From Serpula lacrymans var. lacrymans S7.9 (taxonomy: Eukaryota; Basidiomycota; Agaricomycetes; Boletales; Serpulaceae), in contig NW_006763290.1 of assembly GCF_000218685.1 (NCBI RefSeq), forward strand, positions 3,498,908 to 3,562,907: DNA of 64,000 nucleotides. The letters are read 5' to 3'. Of the stretch, positions 41,503-53,422 are shown in pieces. The notes under the pieces were generated by a model. That model was not told the DNA's origin, ran no database searches, and saw only the letters and a program-made list of their open reading frames with translations. The translations under genes and the position numbers were made by a program. Numbering within the stretch: position 1 is the stretch's first letter; the number at the start of each line of letters is the position of its first letter.

Positions 41503-43315
41503 GTCATGCACCAAAGTTGATTGGTAGCATAGACAGGTGTCAATAACAAAGCAAATATTCAAAAAGACTTGCCTTTGCGCCACATAGGCACGGTGCCACG
41601 TGGAATAGTAATTAATATTGCCTTTTTCAATCTTGTGGCTGATCAGCACCACCTCTATTAGGCATTCCAGTTGCGCTCACCTTTGCTTTCTATTCTGTAC
41701 TTTCCGTGTTTCGGCATTTTGGCAAATTTTTGCGTCGCCACTGGCTACACATTGCATTGCGCCCTCGCCTTCATAGTTTCCCTTACTCCCTTTCCTTTGC
41801 CTAGCCCCACCATGGGCCCCTTCCTCTCCTTTTTATTCTCACCCGACAGTTGTTTCTGGATCCCCATTCTAATCCACCTCTTTGTCACCTCTAGCCTCCT
41901 CCTCCTCATCTTTGTTGCTCCCCCACCATTTCCAATGTCACCACTTTTTATCCGCTTCGTCACCGATCCATCGACTACCACATTCCACTGCTGATATCAG
42001 CAAAGCCCCGGCGGCCGGTCCAAATAGGGCAACAGGTCTATCTTCATGATGTCAATCTGCCATCATATGCTATCAAAACATCAGTTGCTCATCTCGCCTG
42101 GTTGGAGCGTGGGTGGGTAGTTTTTGAGCTGGAGAAGGTTCATCCCCTTGCATTGCCCATGTTCATTGCTGTCCCATTCACTTGGGTACACTTATCTTCT
42201 ATCCATCATCTTCGCTACAGCTACACCTACCACACGCTGCCTGGGACTCACTTGTTCCAAATTGGAACTACTCCTCTCCCTCCCTTGTTTGTCCAGGTGG
42301 TCCAACACAACCAGTCCATTGGTAAGGCCATGGAACTATCAGATTTGGACTAGGTGGTGGACTGGTGGCTCCAGTTTCTTTTTTTTCAGCAGAACATTCA
42401 TTTGCAGTGCAATTATTTTGATTTTTGAATCATTTTTATGGACACATATTTTTTTAGAATGCCTGACTGATAATAAAGGAACTGTGTTGATACTGATAGT
42501 GTTTTGCCTTGCCCTTTTTTTTACTGCATCTTCCCATGACATCATGATTTTCCTGCTCTCTTTTTGCTATTGGACTTTACTTTATGGCTGTACAAACCTG
42601 TGACATTACTCACAGCATTCATTGTTCTATCCCTTTCTTTTCCTTTTTTTGACAATCTTATCCTGTACTACCTATGCAGGATTTATCAGTGTACATTCCT
42701 TCCTTTATGTTCTTTCTCATTCTTTTTGCACAGCTATACTGTGCATAGCCTACTTTTCTTTTACTATATAAACCCCTGTATTCTACCTTGTAAAAAAAAA
42801 AAAAACAAGAAATCCAATCCAGACTTCTTCTCTAAATCTCAAGTTCACTACTCTGCTACTTGTGATCCAGTGTGGTCACAACACTCCCCACTGTTACTAC
42901 TGTTAACTGCTGTCATCGTCACTTGTCACTTTCGAAAGTGATTGTCATCCCTTTCGACTAGAGTCCTTCTGAGCACTACAGTTTGTGCGTCAGGAGCCCG
43001 CTATCACTGGGAACCTTGTTATCTTGTCATTCTCAAACCTACCTTGTGCTAAGATTAGCAAGGTAGTGCTCATCCTATATTCATCTCAAAAAGCCCCTAT
43101 CTTCTATAGTTCAACTATCCCTCCTCCTCAAAACCCACACCCATACATCTCTGGGTTTTACTTTGAAGGATTGTCATACATACCACCCCACGAACAGCCA
43201 GAGCACCCACTGTTCTAGGAGGCAAAACCCATATACAAGTTCCGTGGAATCTGGGAGGATTGTGTGTTAGTTTGTTTTGTGTGTGGTTTTCTAACAACAG
43301 TTCTCATCATCAATA
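41503..43315 (+). mobile_element. Unclassified 1.8-kb insertion in the Gypsy-2 protease
   Basis: Comparison with Gypsy-1 shows exactly where foreign sequence starts and stops; GCGCT (41498-41502) and GTGCT (43316-43320) look like a 5-bp duplication with one CpG transition. Outer bases are (T)GTCATGCACC...CATCAATA, TG...TA if one base is shifted. A plus-strand frame at 42010-42350 (VQIGQQVYLHDVNLPSYAIK, LPGTHLFQIGTTPLPPLFVQ) resembles a retroelement tail. Bases 42360-43315 are T-rich with ACTATATAAACCC at 42763 and A13 at 42792. No direct terminal repeats were found, so its class is open. Confidence 0.55.
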
Positions 43316-43320
43316 GTGCT

Positions 43321-45349
43321 CTGCCCAGACCTGATTTATAAAGATGCCATTAGCACCTGAATCAAGTAGTGTGCTGGTTGGGTGTACTATTCCCTGGGCA
43401 AGGTCTTCCACACCAATATCTAAACACATCTCTCTTTGGAATAAATATGTGCGCATCAACACACACCTTGGGATTCGTTGGAAAGTGGCGAAAAAGAAGA
43501 AAAAGAAGAAACATCAAGAGAAAAATGTTTTTCTACTTTTGTATTGTCTATATTTTTATTTTTATTTTTACCAGAATCAAGCACCCTAGTATTTGTTTTC
43601 CCAGGGCCATGCTCTAAGGGAGACGCTGGTGCAGCGGTAGTATCATACATATTACAATCACATTTTCTAATACAAGTACATACTTCTGATAATAAATTAA
43701 GAAATTTATTTACAAATTGGCAAGCCACCCCCTTTCTTTTATTGCTCGTGCAACACCCCGGAGCAGGGGCCACCTTGTTGTGGTTTACTTCATTGTTAAT
43801 AGGAGCAAAGGCACCCAAGTGACCTAAGCTCCAAATTTTTTCCCCTGGGCCTTCATCTCAGCAACCTGCTAATCATAGAAGAAGGCCCGGATTTCATTGT
43901 ATGAATGATCAGCCAATGAATTGAGCCGATCATCCGGCTTCTCTGTTTCTAATTGGCGTGCCTGGCGCCCTTGGTTATTTTTTTGTTCGGCAGCCTGCAC
44001 CCAATTTCTACGGTTTTAGGACGTGTGTCCCTCCTTACCACAGTTGTAATAGTTGTCCTTGAACCTGTGCATCTGTCTGCCTTGGACCACACCAATATTC
44101 ATAAGAGCACCCTGTCCTGGCTGCAGCCCAAACAATTTGAACCCATGAGCGTGATTATGATTTTGGTTTGATGACTCAGGGTGCCTCTGGGAGTAGTTAT
44201 TTTTGGTGATGGACCCGCCACTGAACTGCATATTGTAGAGCTCTATGGCCCTACCAATTTTCCAAACTTCCTCAGCAGCTACTGCAAGGTTCTCATTCCA
44301 CATATCTTGTATGTAGAGCCGTTGTGCAATGGCTGGTGACACATTGTGCTCCAACAGCTCTACTGCGTGTTCATTTCCAAGGCCCCCTTGGATAGAGAGA
44401 GCCAGGAACCGGGTAACAAAGTCATCTGTCCTCATGTTGCCTTGCTTGAAGGTACAGATTTGCTAGTGTGTCCAGTCACGCTCAGCTTGTGGCTTGCAAT
44501 ATTTTTCAATTTCAACTTTGAGCTCGTCACAAGTATTGTAGGCCAGTGACCAGCAGTATATATTTTTAGAGTCTCACTTGGGCGTATTGACCCGCCACAA
44601 GTCCTTTTAGTCTCAACAGCACTACTGTCGCTATTTCAAAATCATCGGCAAACACATCCCAGTTTGCCTTGATCCAAATTTGGAGCTTGATCTACCATTC
44701 AGCAAATTGAGCCCAGTCTCCTTTAAAAGTGTTGGGGTCAGTGATGATCTTGACCTTCTTGCTAAATATTTCCCAACTGCTTCAGGGGGGTTTGTCTGAA
44801 GCTCGCTGAGCTGTGTGGTCAATGAAAAAATCTGTGCACACATGTTGTGCAACAGAGTGTTGACATTGGGTTGTGGTTGTGATGATATGTCAACTTGTTC
44901 TGTTTGTAAATGTAGAAAAACGTAACTGGGGGTCCCCGCTTGCTGTTTGCAAATCTACCTCTTCCCTGGTCCGAACAGTTGTCAGGGGGTGGTCTGTTTG
45001 TTAAGTTGTCAACACTTCTCCAGACTGTTGGAGGCAAGTGTCCGGCCTGGTCAGAGGAAAACAAAGAAGAAGTTTTGTATCTAAATCTAATCAACAGTGG
45101 TTCTACACCAACTGCTGAGCTAGAGTACTCTCCTTAACACTGGGGGCCGTGTATGGTTTGGTTTGATTCTCTCTAGTACCTCATTCTGAGGAGCTCACCT
45201 GCAGGATTGGGGCACACACTTGGTTTTTGCTGGCTAGAAAATGCTCAACACCAGACTGGCACCCAAGTCTTACTATTTGAAAGGCTTCCACTTAACCTTG
45301 TGGTCTGGGTTTGCACAAAGTGTGAGAGAGTAATGAGAGTGAGTCCTAA
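43321..45349 (-). pseudogene. Gypsy-2 gag, protease start and leader, decayed
   Basis: Protease DSG lies near 43360 (SSLLDSGANGIFINQVW). The -1-phase pol start (GAFAPINNEVNHNK) and the gag stop near 43825 mirror Gypsy-1. Gag pieces are 44016-44435 (RTDDFVTRFLALSIQGGLGN, knuckle YNCGKEGHTS) and 44631-44900, with frame breaks between. Unlike Gypsy-1 the A run after the knuckle (about 43977) is seven long and the frame continues. The leader (44900-45349) ends in GGACTCACTC on the minus strand, a mutated self-priming site. Confidence 0.78.
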
Positions 45350-45636
45350 TATTACAACCAACAGTTTGTATACTCTGGTGCACAACTCAGACAAGCAGTA
45401 GTGAAGTGAGTGGGAGTGGTTACCCCTTAAGATAGGACTGAGTTAGTTGTGGGTAAACAACAGGAGGGCTCGCTGAGGAGTCTCCTTGATCTATTGGGGT
45501 TTTATATACATCTACAGATTATTTGTATATGTGTACTATACAGTTGATGAAGGCAGTGGCTGATGATGTCATAGGGCACAGCACGTGTGACCAGCTCCAC
45601 TGTGTCAGAGTGTTGTATCTACAAATAAAAGAAAGC
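45350..45636 (-). repeat. 5' LTR of Gypsy-2, truncated
   Basis: It starts TATTACAACC (mutated TGTAACAACC) and follows the Gypsy-1 LTR to about 45636, where unrelated AT-rich sequence begins. About 120 bp of the far end are missing. Confidence 0.8.
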
Positions 45637-46689
45637 CGCACACATCAACCTCAATAGAATTAATAAATAAAATTACAAGAAATTAGAAGGGTTTAGAGGG
45701 AATAAACTAAAAGAAATAAACAAGATAATGAGAATAATCATAATAAAACAAATTAAAAAAAAATCATCAAAGTCATTAAAGAGAATCAACAGAATTAACA
45801 AAATATAAAAGAAATAAACAGAGCCCACAATCTATTGATTACATAATATATAGGGAAGTTGTTCTGCTATTAGTATATTCACCATGCAATATATGTAGGA
45901 TAGCCAGCTGGAAATCTCATGTTTGCACCCTTACAGTTGACAGAATTTAATTAAATTTCCTTTACTCCATTAAATGTTTTGAATGGAGTATACTAAGGAC
46001 ATGAATGATATAATATTATGGTGTTACAAATTTAGATCATAAATACTATCATTTTGCAAATGCCAGCGCATTCTAAGGGTGGTCAAAAATAATGCATTTA
46101 ATGCTTCCAAATAATCTTAACTATATTTTCATTTGTAGTTGTCACTTATATTGTTTGAATGCTGTCCAGAAATACCAGTCCAAGCCCCCCTGACACTTTG
46201 TGACATCTGACATTTCTTTGGGATTATCCCATAGGGATGAGACTTGCCCAAAAAAATAGGCATTTAGGATGGTAATTTTACACACAATGTTCAACCTAAA
46301 TGCCCTCATTTGGAGGGTGACTGAAGTGTCTATATTCACAGGTTAGGATTAATACATCATATTTAGTTCCAAAAAACTTGAACTGAGTGTTCCTATTTTC
46401 ACAGAACAAAAACTATAATAGAGGTAAATCACATGTATCATAGAGGTGCTATCATGGCTCATATAGCATATGTCTCAAAATATTGCCACTGTATAGCACT
46501 GTATTGGAAGATACCCAATGGTGGAAACACTAACAGAGGAGAAGGACAGAATTGAAATCGAGATATGATAACAAGGGGGAAAAAACTAGTCTACTGTACA
46601 ATGTAGTGGATGACATGATTATATAGTACTATAGGATTCTAATGAGTATTCTGACATTTATGACCTATAATGTCATTGAGTTGTAAGCT
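45637..46689. other. AT-rich spacer, nothing recognised
   Basis: The first 200 bp are A-rich simple sequence (AATAAATAAAATTAC, AAAGAAATAAAC). From 45840 to 46689 no reading frame, LTR boundary or RNA gene could be supported. Confidence 0.5.
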
Positions 46690-47251
46690 CTTCGCTTACA
46701 CCCTCCCCAGCCATCTTCTTGAGCCAATTCTCAAGAGCTTGACAATCCTTGAGATCCGAACATTTCATCCATTCGTAATGCTTGGGGGGGAAGCCAAGCC
46801 ATCAGACCAAATATTGTTTGCCACAATCTACGTGGCACTTGCCAATAATGTGATCAATGAGATGTACTTGCTGTCCATCAGCCGTAAAAACAGGGCCTGG
46901 TTGAACAAAAGCATGGGAAGGGAAGATTTTGTCGTCGTTGTCATGATGAGGTTCAAGGAGAGACATGTGGAAGGTCAGGAAGACCTTGGGTGAGTTAGGT
47001 AAGTCTAGAGTGTAGGTAGAGGATTCATGGTCAGCAAATATAATTTTGAAGGGGCCATCATTGCGTGGCATAAACTTAGCAATGCGGCCATCTTGCTTTT
47101 GAATGTAGTCACAGCAACAATTCCTTGTTGAGAGCATAACAAAGTCCCCAATGTTTTAAGTGGGGTTGGGGGCACAATATTTGTTAGCTGAGGCCACCTG
47201 GGAAGCTTTGGTGGAAAGCAGGCAGTCTTGTGCCTCCGCAACATCCAGCTC

Positions 47252-48050
47252 CATCAGGAAAAATAGGGGTAGCTATATAGAGCTCTATAGCACTATAAGT
47301 ACTCATAAAGCTGTTATAGTGGTCAAACCTGTTATAGAACCTCTGCCATCTATAGAGCCTCATATAGCTCTATAAATGCTCTTATAGATGTTGGAAATTG
47401 TTGTGTGGCTGATAAAAAAAAAATTCACACAGACAGGATTTGAACTCTCAACCTGCTAGTCAGCTTTTAGGTGACTAAGCAACCTATCACCACACATCAC
47501 ATTTATCCACTACACCATGAGAGCTTATAAAATATATTATACAGGTGTTATATTTTGACCTTTTATGGACTTAGATTTTTTTAAATCATTGTCACCACTT
47601 ATATTTGGATAAATTATTATTATTATTTTATAAATATCAAAGATACAGACTACTATTTCATTAATACAGGCTACATAAATAATTAATACTGTATGATTTA
47701 TTAGCCCTTTTAAGCACCTTGAACTATATTATAACTATGACCTTTACAACTATAGGAGCTATGTAGGCTGCTATAGGCTATAAGAGCACTTATAGTAACT
47801 TGCCTATAATAATATACTTGACTCCAAACACTTCTGGCCTCTTTCTATTATTGAACAAGTTTATTAGATTAATCCAGAGTTTGAGGGAATTATAGATACT
47901 TCTCCCCTTGGTTAAATTTTTGCCTACTACTGTGCTATAAGAGCTATAAGAGCTATGATTGCACTGATAGTACTATAGTTTCTACAAATGCATTTATATA
48001 TATAGGTGGTGGCTATATAGCGCTATATAGCAAAAGGGTTTTTCCTGATG
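47252..48050. mobile_element. CATCAGG element, copy 2 (complete, 799 bp)
   Basis: Termini are CATCAGGAAAAA and TTTTTCCTGATG; the flanks are TC on both sides. It is collinear with copy 1 except that it retains 62 bp near 47310-47372 and is otherwise very close in sequence. Minus-strand A box 47517-47507, B box 47446-47436 and T-run 47423-47414 are all present. It is the best reference for the family in this window. Confidence 0.88.
47414..47524 (-). ncRNA. tRNA-like Pol III unit in CATCAGG copy 2
   Basis: The same A box (TGGTGTAGTGG), B box (AGTTCAAATCC) and T-run as in copy 1, with one substitution between the boxes (GTGGTGATAGG against GTGGTTATAGG). Confidence 0.6.
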
Positions 48051-48758
48051 TCCCATTTTTGTAAGAAGCGTGATGCATCAAACAAATTGGTGTTGGAAGG
48101 TGGGGTGGCAAGCAGGGGCAGTAGCATGCGTGGAGAGCAACCAATGTGGAGCTGAAAGGGGGAGAAGCCAGTACTCGCATTAAGGGAATTTATAAGGTTA
48201 CAACATACGTGGGGTAGAGCCTTAACCCAGCCGAACTGGTTACAGGCAACAAAAAACTGGAGACATTGGTTGATGGTGTCCGTTTGCTGGCTCCATCTGT
48301 CTGTGGGTGATAAGCTGTTGAAAGTAAGAATGTGTAACAAACACCAGAATGGGGAAATAAAAAGTTTATCACAGTAGGAAACAATGTTCAATGGTAATCC
48401 ATTTTTGCAATACCAATGGTCGAAGAAGAGAAGAGCAAGCTGCTCTGCGGTAATGGAGTCCTTGCAGGGAATGAGTTGAATGTCCGAATTGAGACAATTG
48501 GTCAAGGTGATAAGCATGTTGAAGCCGTCATCTTTTGGAAGAAGACCAATGAAATTGATGGCAACGGAGTCTCTACACGCATCTAGTATGGGTAGTGGAT
48601 GTAAGGGACCGGGTGGTTTTGTTGTTCAGGACTTGTTCCACATACAATCTGGGCGGGCAGGGATATAGGAGTTGGCGAGATTTCGGCGCATGTTTGGCCA
48701 GTAGTAAGAAGTTTGAAGGTGCACATAAGACTTGTCAGCACCAAAATGGCCCAATGTG

Positions 48759-50252
48759 TCATGGGTGAGTTGGAAGAGATGTTCGTGAATGTTGTTCACG
48801 TGGGGAATGACAAGAGTAAGCCGTCTTGTAAGGCAGCATTATGAACAGAGAGGAGGTTTTGTTTTTTAATTTGAGGCGGAACAGGTCGGCATCATATCCA
48901 TCATGGATACATTTGAGGAGATCCTTATCTACGGAGACGGCAAGCACTGGAGCCACAAAAGCAGAGCAATCATCACCGCTTTGGGGAGGCAGACAGGAGA
49001 GCGTGTCAGCAACCAATTTGTTTTTGCCCTTGAGGTATACAATAGTTAAATTGTATTGGGCCATATATTTGGACCGTTGCGCTTGACAACGAGAGAGATC
49101 GCACTGTGCAGAGAAGTTTTTCAGCATGCAATAAACAGTAAAAACTGTGATTGGCACACCCAACAATTCTACCTGCCATTTTTTGAGTGCACGAATGATA
49201 GTGAGTAATTATTTTTTGTGGACAGGGTAGTTGAGCTCAGCACCATGCAGCTGCAGGAGTCAAAGGCGACCGGGCGGCCAGTTTCTCAACAGGGTCCCCA
49301 AGGCAGCATTGCATCCATACGCCAATAGCTGGCATCTGTTGTGAGGAAGATTTTGTTGTTGCCGGGGTTATTGTGGTCAATTGTGTTGAGGCATGAAGGA
49401 CTAATGACCATTTATGTGATAGCTTGGAAGGCCGCTTGATGTTCGGGAGTCCCAGTGGGGAATATTTTGTTGGCATCCTTGATAGTGAGTGGGTTTAGAA
49501 CAAGGGTGTGGTTGGCAAGAGCTGGAAGGTGGCAGGAAAGATATCAAGCGAGACCGAGGAATCCTTGAATGTCAGTGGCAGTTTAAGGAGTTGGCCATTG
49601 GAAAATATGAGCTATTTTCTTTTTGTCTGGTTCAATACCTGCTGTTGAGATGTGATGACCGAGAAAATCAATTTTGGTGTTAGCAAAACAGCAACATTTT
49701 CTTCAAAAAATAGTAAAGGGTGGCCTTGCATAAGGCAGAGAGTACTGCCTCCACATTGTGTTCATGTTTGTCAATGCTTTGTGACCAAATAATTATACTG
49801 TTGAAGTAGACATGGCAGATTTTGCCAATGAGGTGACACAAAGCTGATGTCATTCGACGCTGGTGGACGGCTAGTGCATTGCACACCCCCATGGGCATGA
49901 CTGTCTATTCGTAAAGGCCAAATGGAGTGTGGACAGTGAGAAATTTGATATCGTCTGGGTGGACCTTGGTTTGAAAAAAGGAATTAGTCATGTTCATTTT
50001 GCCAAACAGCTTGCCTTTGGCACAGTCTTGCAGGATGTTGTCAGTGCAAAGAAGAGGATGGTTGTCTGGAATAGTGTTCAGGTTAAGAAGGTAGAAATTG
50101 TTTACCCATTGGTGAAGTACACTAGGATCGGATTTTGGTATGATAAATGCCGGCAAAGAGTGAGGAATATCAGAGGGGCGGATCCTGCGTAGTACAAGCG
50201 AGACAGACATAAGAAGAGAGAGAAAGAGAAGAATCTCCTTTAGAGACTGCAA
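48759..50252 (-). pseudogene. Gypsy-3 reverse transcriptase and RNase H, decayed
   Basis: RT pieces are 49905-50252 (SLPAFIIPKSD, LLCTDNILQDCAKGKLFGKM, VHTPFGLYE) and 49680-49898 (MPMGVCNALAVHQRRM, VYFNSIIIWS). The YxDD box is YFNS, so it is inactive. RNase H and linker remains are at 49237-49476 and 48759-49166 (SKYMAQYNLTIVYLKGKNK, VADTLSCLP). Frames are interrupted repeatedly. Confidence 0.8.
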
Positions 50253-50354
50253 CCAAAATGGTACACAGTGTTCTTAGGGTGCAAACTCGCAACCCGAGAT
50301 GGCGGACAACATCAGGCCAAAACAGACCTACATGGGAACTGGGTCAATAAGTGC

Positions 50355-50920
50355 TCAGACAGGTACAGAATGTTGGGAATTGGGACCGCTGAGAAGACAG
50401 TCCCATAGAAGATGAGGGGCAGAAAGGGGAGCAACAGACTCATCTGAGATATTGGAACCATTGTCTAAAACCAAAGATGGCATGACAACGTTTACAGAAG
50501 CCACAACCTTCTTAGCATTCTTGGGTTTCTGTTGAGTGACATCCATCTCGGTGAGTGTCTTGTAGGTGGATGCATTTGGGAACCCATCCGGGCAGGTTGA
50601 GAATTGGTGCTTGATGAAAGATTTTTGGCACTTGAAGCAACCGTTGTTCTGGCTGAGGATTTTGTGTTTGGTTGTTGTGAGGGCTGGAAGAGGCACAAAG
50701 GCGGTGGAAGTGTTGGTTTTGGTCTCAGGTCATTTCTGGTTGGGATGGTGCTTGGTTGTCCTGGTAGCTTGGCCTTGACAATAAGCCTTGTCAGCAAGTT
50801 GTTTATGTCAGAGAAGGTGACATTATCTGGTGTCAACGAGCTCACATACAAATTTGACCCATTTGAATAAGTTGGCTTCATCTTTAGCCTTCTTGTGTTG
50901 GCAGTCAAAAGCAATATCAA
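50355..50920 (-). pseudogene. Gypsy-3 gag C-terminal part, decayed
   Basis: Frames at 50492-50920 (SLTPDNVTFSDINNLLTRL) and 50355-50696 (LSQNNGCFKCQKSFIKHQFSTC, a C-x2-C...H...C knuckle) are the end of gag and the start of protease. The N terminus is not readable. Confidence 0.65.
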
Positions 50921-50960
50921 GCAATCATAGAGTTCTCCAAAACTGTAAAGTTAACCTTAT

Positions 50961-52551
50961 CATCTGATTCAGTTTTTTGATCTTTCATACATTGAAGATT
51001 ACATTGGTCCATGTTGAAATATACTTACATGCAAAAAGAATTTGAAAAAACAATGCAACATGGTATTAGCATTGTATTCCTGGTATTGTAGGCTACCAGG
51101 TCTCAATTTCAAATTAAAGACTAGACATGATATCAGATGTCTGCACCAAGTTCTGTATAGATTGATTTATACTACATGCTCTGAAACTTAAGGATTTTTT
51201 TGGCCTTAAATCACCAATGGCCACCCACACCCTAACCACTGCTTATTGTCTGCACACTAATGGGTCAGTTGCATTCTTCTATAATGTCAGACATTGCATA
51301 GTGCCAGTCCAATCTCTTCCTCCTCCAATAGAGGATTTTAAATGAATATACTTGCACAACATGAAAACAGAAAAAAAAATTATTACTGCATTGTCTATCA
51401 TGCAAGAGATTCACAATACATCAACTCCAACTATATAATATTTTGAGTATTCGTCTTCTGATATGAAAAATAAGCAGTGCACCGTCATTTTCTACTGGCC
51501 TTTCTTTTTTAGCCCTCAGACTTAGCTTTTTAATATTGTCCTATGCTGCGTTGGATGGCTCAGCCAACACAGAGATGTCAGGTGTCTTGCACTTTGTGTG
51601 CTTGCAATCATACCAATTGATATAGCGCAAGTAGGTCATGTAATAAACTGAGTTGGCCATGTGATTGGTCGAAATGTCCTAATTGAGATTGAGGTTAGGC
51701 TTGGAAGAGTGAACATGTCAAAGTTAGTTCAAATTGACGTTGAGGTTTTCAGATTACAAATTACAACCTCCTTGATAGCCTTTGCACCTGCACATAACAT
51801 AAATTCCATGTCTGTTATATTATGTGTTGGATACAGTGTCTTGCATTTAGTTAACAGACAGAGATATTCATATTTGTCTATATTAGTCACTCCAGTAGCA
51901 GTAGTAACAGGGTCGTTAGAGTCAAAGTCAATTTGTGTGTCCAGTGTTGGCTGTTTGTAGACATGGTACTCAATTGCACTGATATCAACCCAACTGTTTG
52001 TGACTTTTACCAATGACTGGCCCAAACATTGTCTGGTCAGTTTTTTTGCGACTGAATTGCTTGAAAGTAAGCTTTTCCTACTTCCTCAACACAATGGCTG
52101 ATGTGCTTGCTTCCCGCTTGCAGGGATACCCATTCACAATGCTCACCAATAACAATGAGAAGCAAGAGGGAGAACAAAGGCATCTTATTGACCATCATTG
52201 TCATCTTCCTCACCATGGCATCCCTATTATGTGAAAATCCCACCTTTTCAATCCACAATGTCTCCGATTTGGTAATGTGCCCAACAGTAAAATTACTCAT
52301 AATGACTTGTAGATCAAGCACTGCAGTAACGTCTTTGGCGTGAATGTGGTGATTGGTGAGCACCATAACCTCAACTAAGGTATGACTGTGTTTGATGCCA
52401 CGGATATAATAAAGACGTGAGTTGCCAATATCAGCAGTGGGTTATTCATGAATGGGGTGAGGACACATTATGTGCAGTTTGTTAGTGGCAGGGAAATAGG
52501 TAAGCCTGAAGTCGCATGATCTGCTAAGGGCAGGGCTTCAATATCGTTGAT
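50961..52551 (-). pseudogene. Unidentified protein fragment and spacer
   Basis: Nothing is recognised from 50961 to 51700. Minus-strand frames at 52037-52366 (HIHAKDVTAVLDLQVIMSNF, IEKVGFSHNRDAMVRKMTMM, MPLFSLLLLIVIGEHCEWVS) and 51729-52025 (HVYKQPTLDTQIDFDSND, EYLCLLTKCKTLYPTHNI) look like one gene with a frame break at about 52030; FYYIRGIKHSHT-like sequence precedes it near 52400. I do not know the family. It could be a host gene relic or transposon accessory gene. Confidence 0.4.
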
Positions 52552-52754
52552 ATCAGTATTTTAAATCCCAATTTGGAGTTTGTGACATCTATTTGCTTGC
52601 TGATACACAAAAACCTAGTCACAAAATAGTCATGCTAGCTTACAAGACAGTCTTTGTTGTACTTGTTGTTATGTGACTATTTTGTGACCAAGTTTTTCAG
52701 TATCAGCAAGCTAACAGATGTCACGGACTCAAAGTTGAAACTTAAAATACTAGT
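52552..52754. repeat. Hairpin MITE 1
   Basis: Bases 52552-52633 and 52672-52754 are inverted repeats of about 82 bp with visible but incomplete identity (shared GTGACATCT, GCTTGCTGATAC, GTCACAAAATAGTCA), around a loop of about 38 bp. A partial third arm follows at 52801-52850. No coding capacity. Confidence 0.7.
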
Positions 52755-53119
52755 AATCAACCCACTAATGTAACAAAGTCTGGTTTGTGGCTAGGGTTTT
52801 AAGTATTAGCAAGCTAACAAATGTCACTAAACTTAAAGTTAAAACTCAAAGCAATAATATTAAACTAGCATTAAACTAGTACATTTTTTATATAAATAAT
52901 CAACAATTATGTAGTAAATTTGTTTACAAATTTGATTGTTTAAATACTAAAAAAATAACAGCTTGGTTTAAATAAAAATTGAGAGTCAACCTTCCAGTTA
53001 CATATTAGAAGCAAGCTGGTCTGCTTGCTACTGTTTTATTCCTCTGGTACAGTACTTATATTACTTTTTGTCCACACCTGGATATATGCTGCTCTTAGAT
53101 CAATTAAGAGTAGTGATGT

Positions 53120-53363
53120 GTTAATTGATATTATTATAACAGATAATACAAGAAATTTCTAGGAGTAAGCATTGGTAAAAACAGGCCAAGATCATATGTT
53201 TACTCAAATTTTGAAGTGATAAGGATGTTTAATCCTCAAAATTTCTTCCATTATCTATCATAATAATACCAATTAACATATTACTATATGATTTTAGCCT
53301 ATGTTTACCAATGTTCACTCTTAGGGATTTATTGTATTGTCCGTTATATTAGTACCAATTAAC
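53120..53363. repeat. Hairpin MITE 2
   Basis: GTTAATTG...ATTGGTAAAAACAGGCC (53120-53187) recurs inverted at 53294-53363. The interior holds another ACCAATTAACAT-like end, so it may be a nested or partially duplicated copy. TATTAGTAC/ATTATTAT variation marks decay. Confidence 0.65.
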
Positions 53364-53422
53364 AAGGGAAAGTAAAAAAATATACTTATTGACAAAACCG
53401 GATAAACCCGGTCCCTGCCGAA

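Larger units (their letters stand above)
38944..45636 (-). mobile_element. Gypsy-2, decayed relative of Gypsy-1, truncated at its 3' end
   Basis: It aligns with Gypsy-1 from integrase to the 5' LTR. The 3' end (chromodomain and 3' LTR) is missing beyond the CATCAGG-related fragment at 38943. It keeps the protease-RT linker that Gypsy-1 has lost. It carries an unrelated 1.8-kb insertion at 41503-43315. Many CpG sites of Gypsy-1 are TG or CA here. Confidence 0.88.
46690..48700 (-). pseudogene. Gypsy-3 integrase and chromodomain, interrupted by CATCAGG copy 2
   Basis: The core at 48023-48517 (ITAEQLALLFFDHWYCKNGLP, then SLSPTDRWSQQTDTINQCLQ for HPQTDGQTE) is joined across the insertion to 46802-47137 (NDGPFKIIFADHESSTYTLDLP; FHMSLLEPHHDND). 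A chromodomain-like KQYLVWWLGFPPKHYEWMKC follows to about 46690. The catalytic Asp and Glu positions are altered (SYCDKLF for S-D-R-G). Several stops are present. Confidence 0.78.
46690..50960 (-). mobile_element. Gypsy-3, decayed Ty3/Gypsy element with chromodomain, host of CATCAGG copy 2
   Basis: Gag, RT, RNase H and integrase remains in minus orientation belong to a family distinct from Gypsy-1. The CATCAGG element at 47252-48050 lies between the integrase core and C-terminal part. No LTRs could be recognised, so the ends are approximate. Confidence 0.82.

Noticed and set aside
41498..43320. 41.5-43.3 kb insertion as a host gene
   Set aside because: Exact interruption of the Gypsy-2 protease and a target duplication show that it is an insertion.
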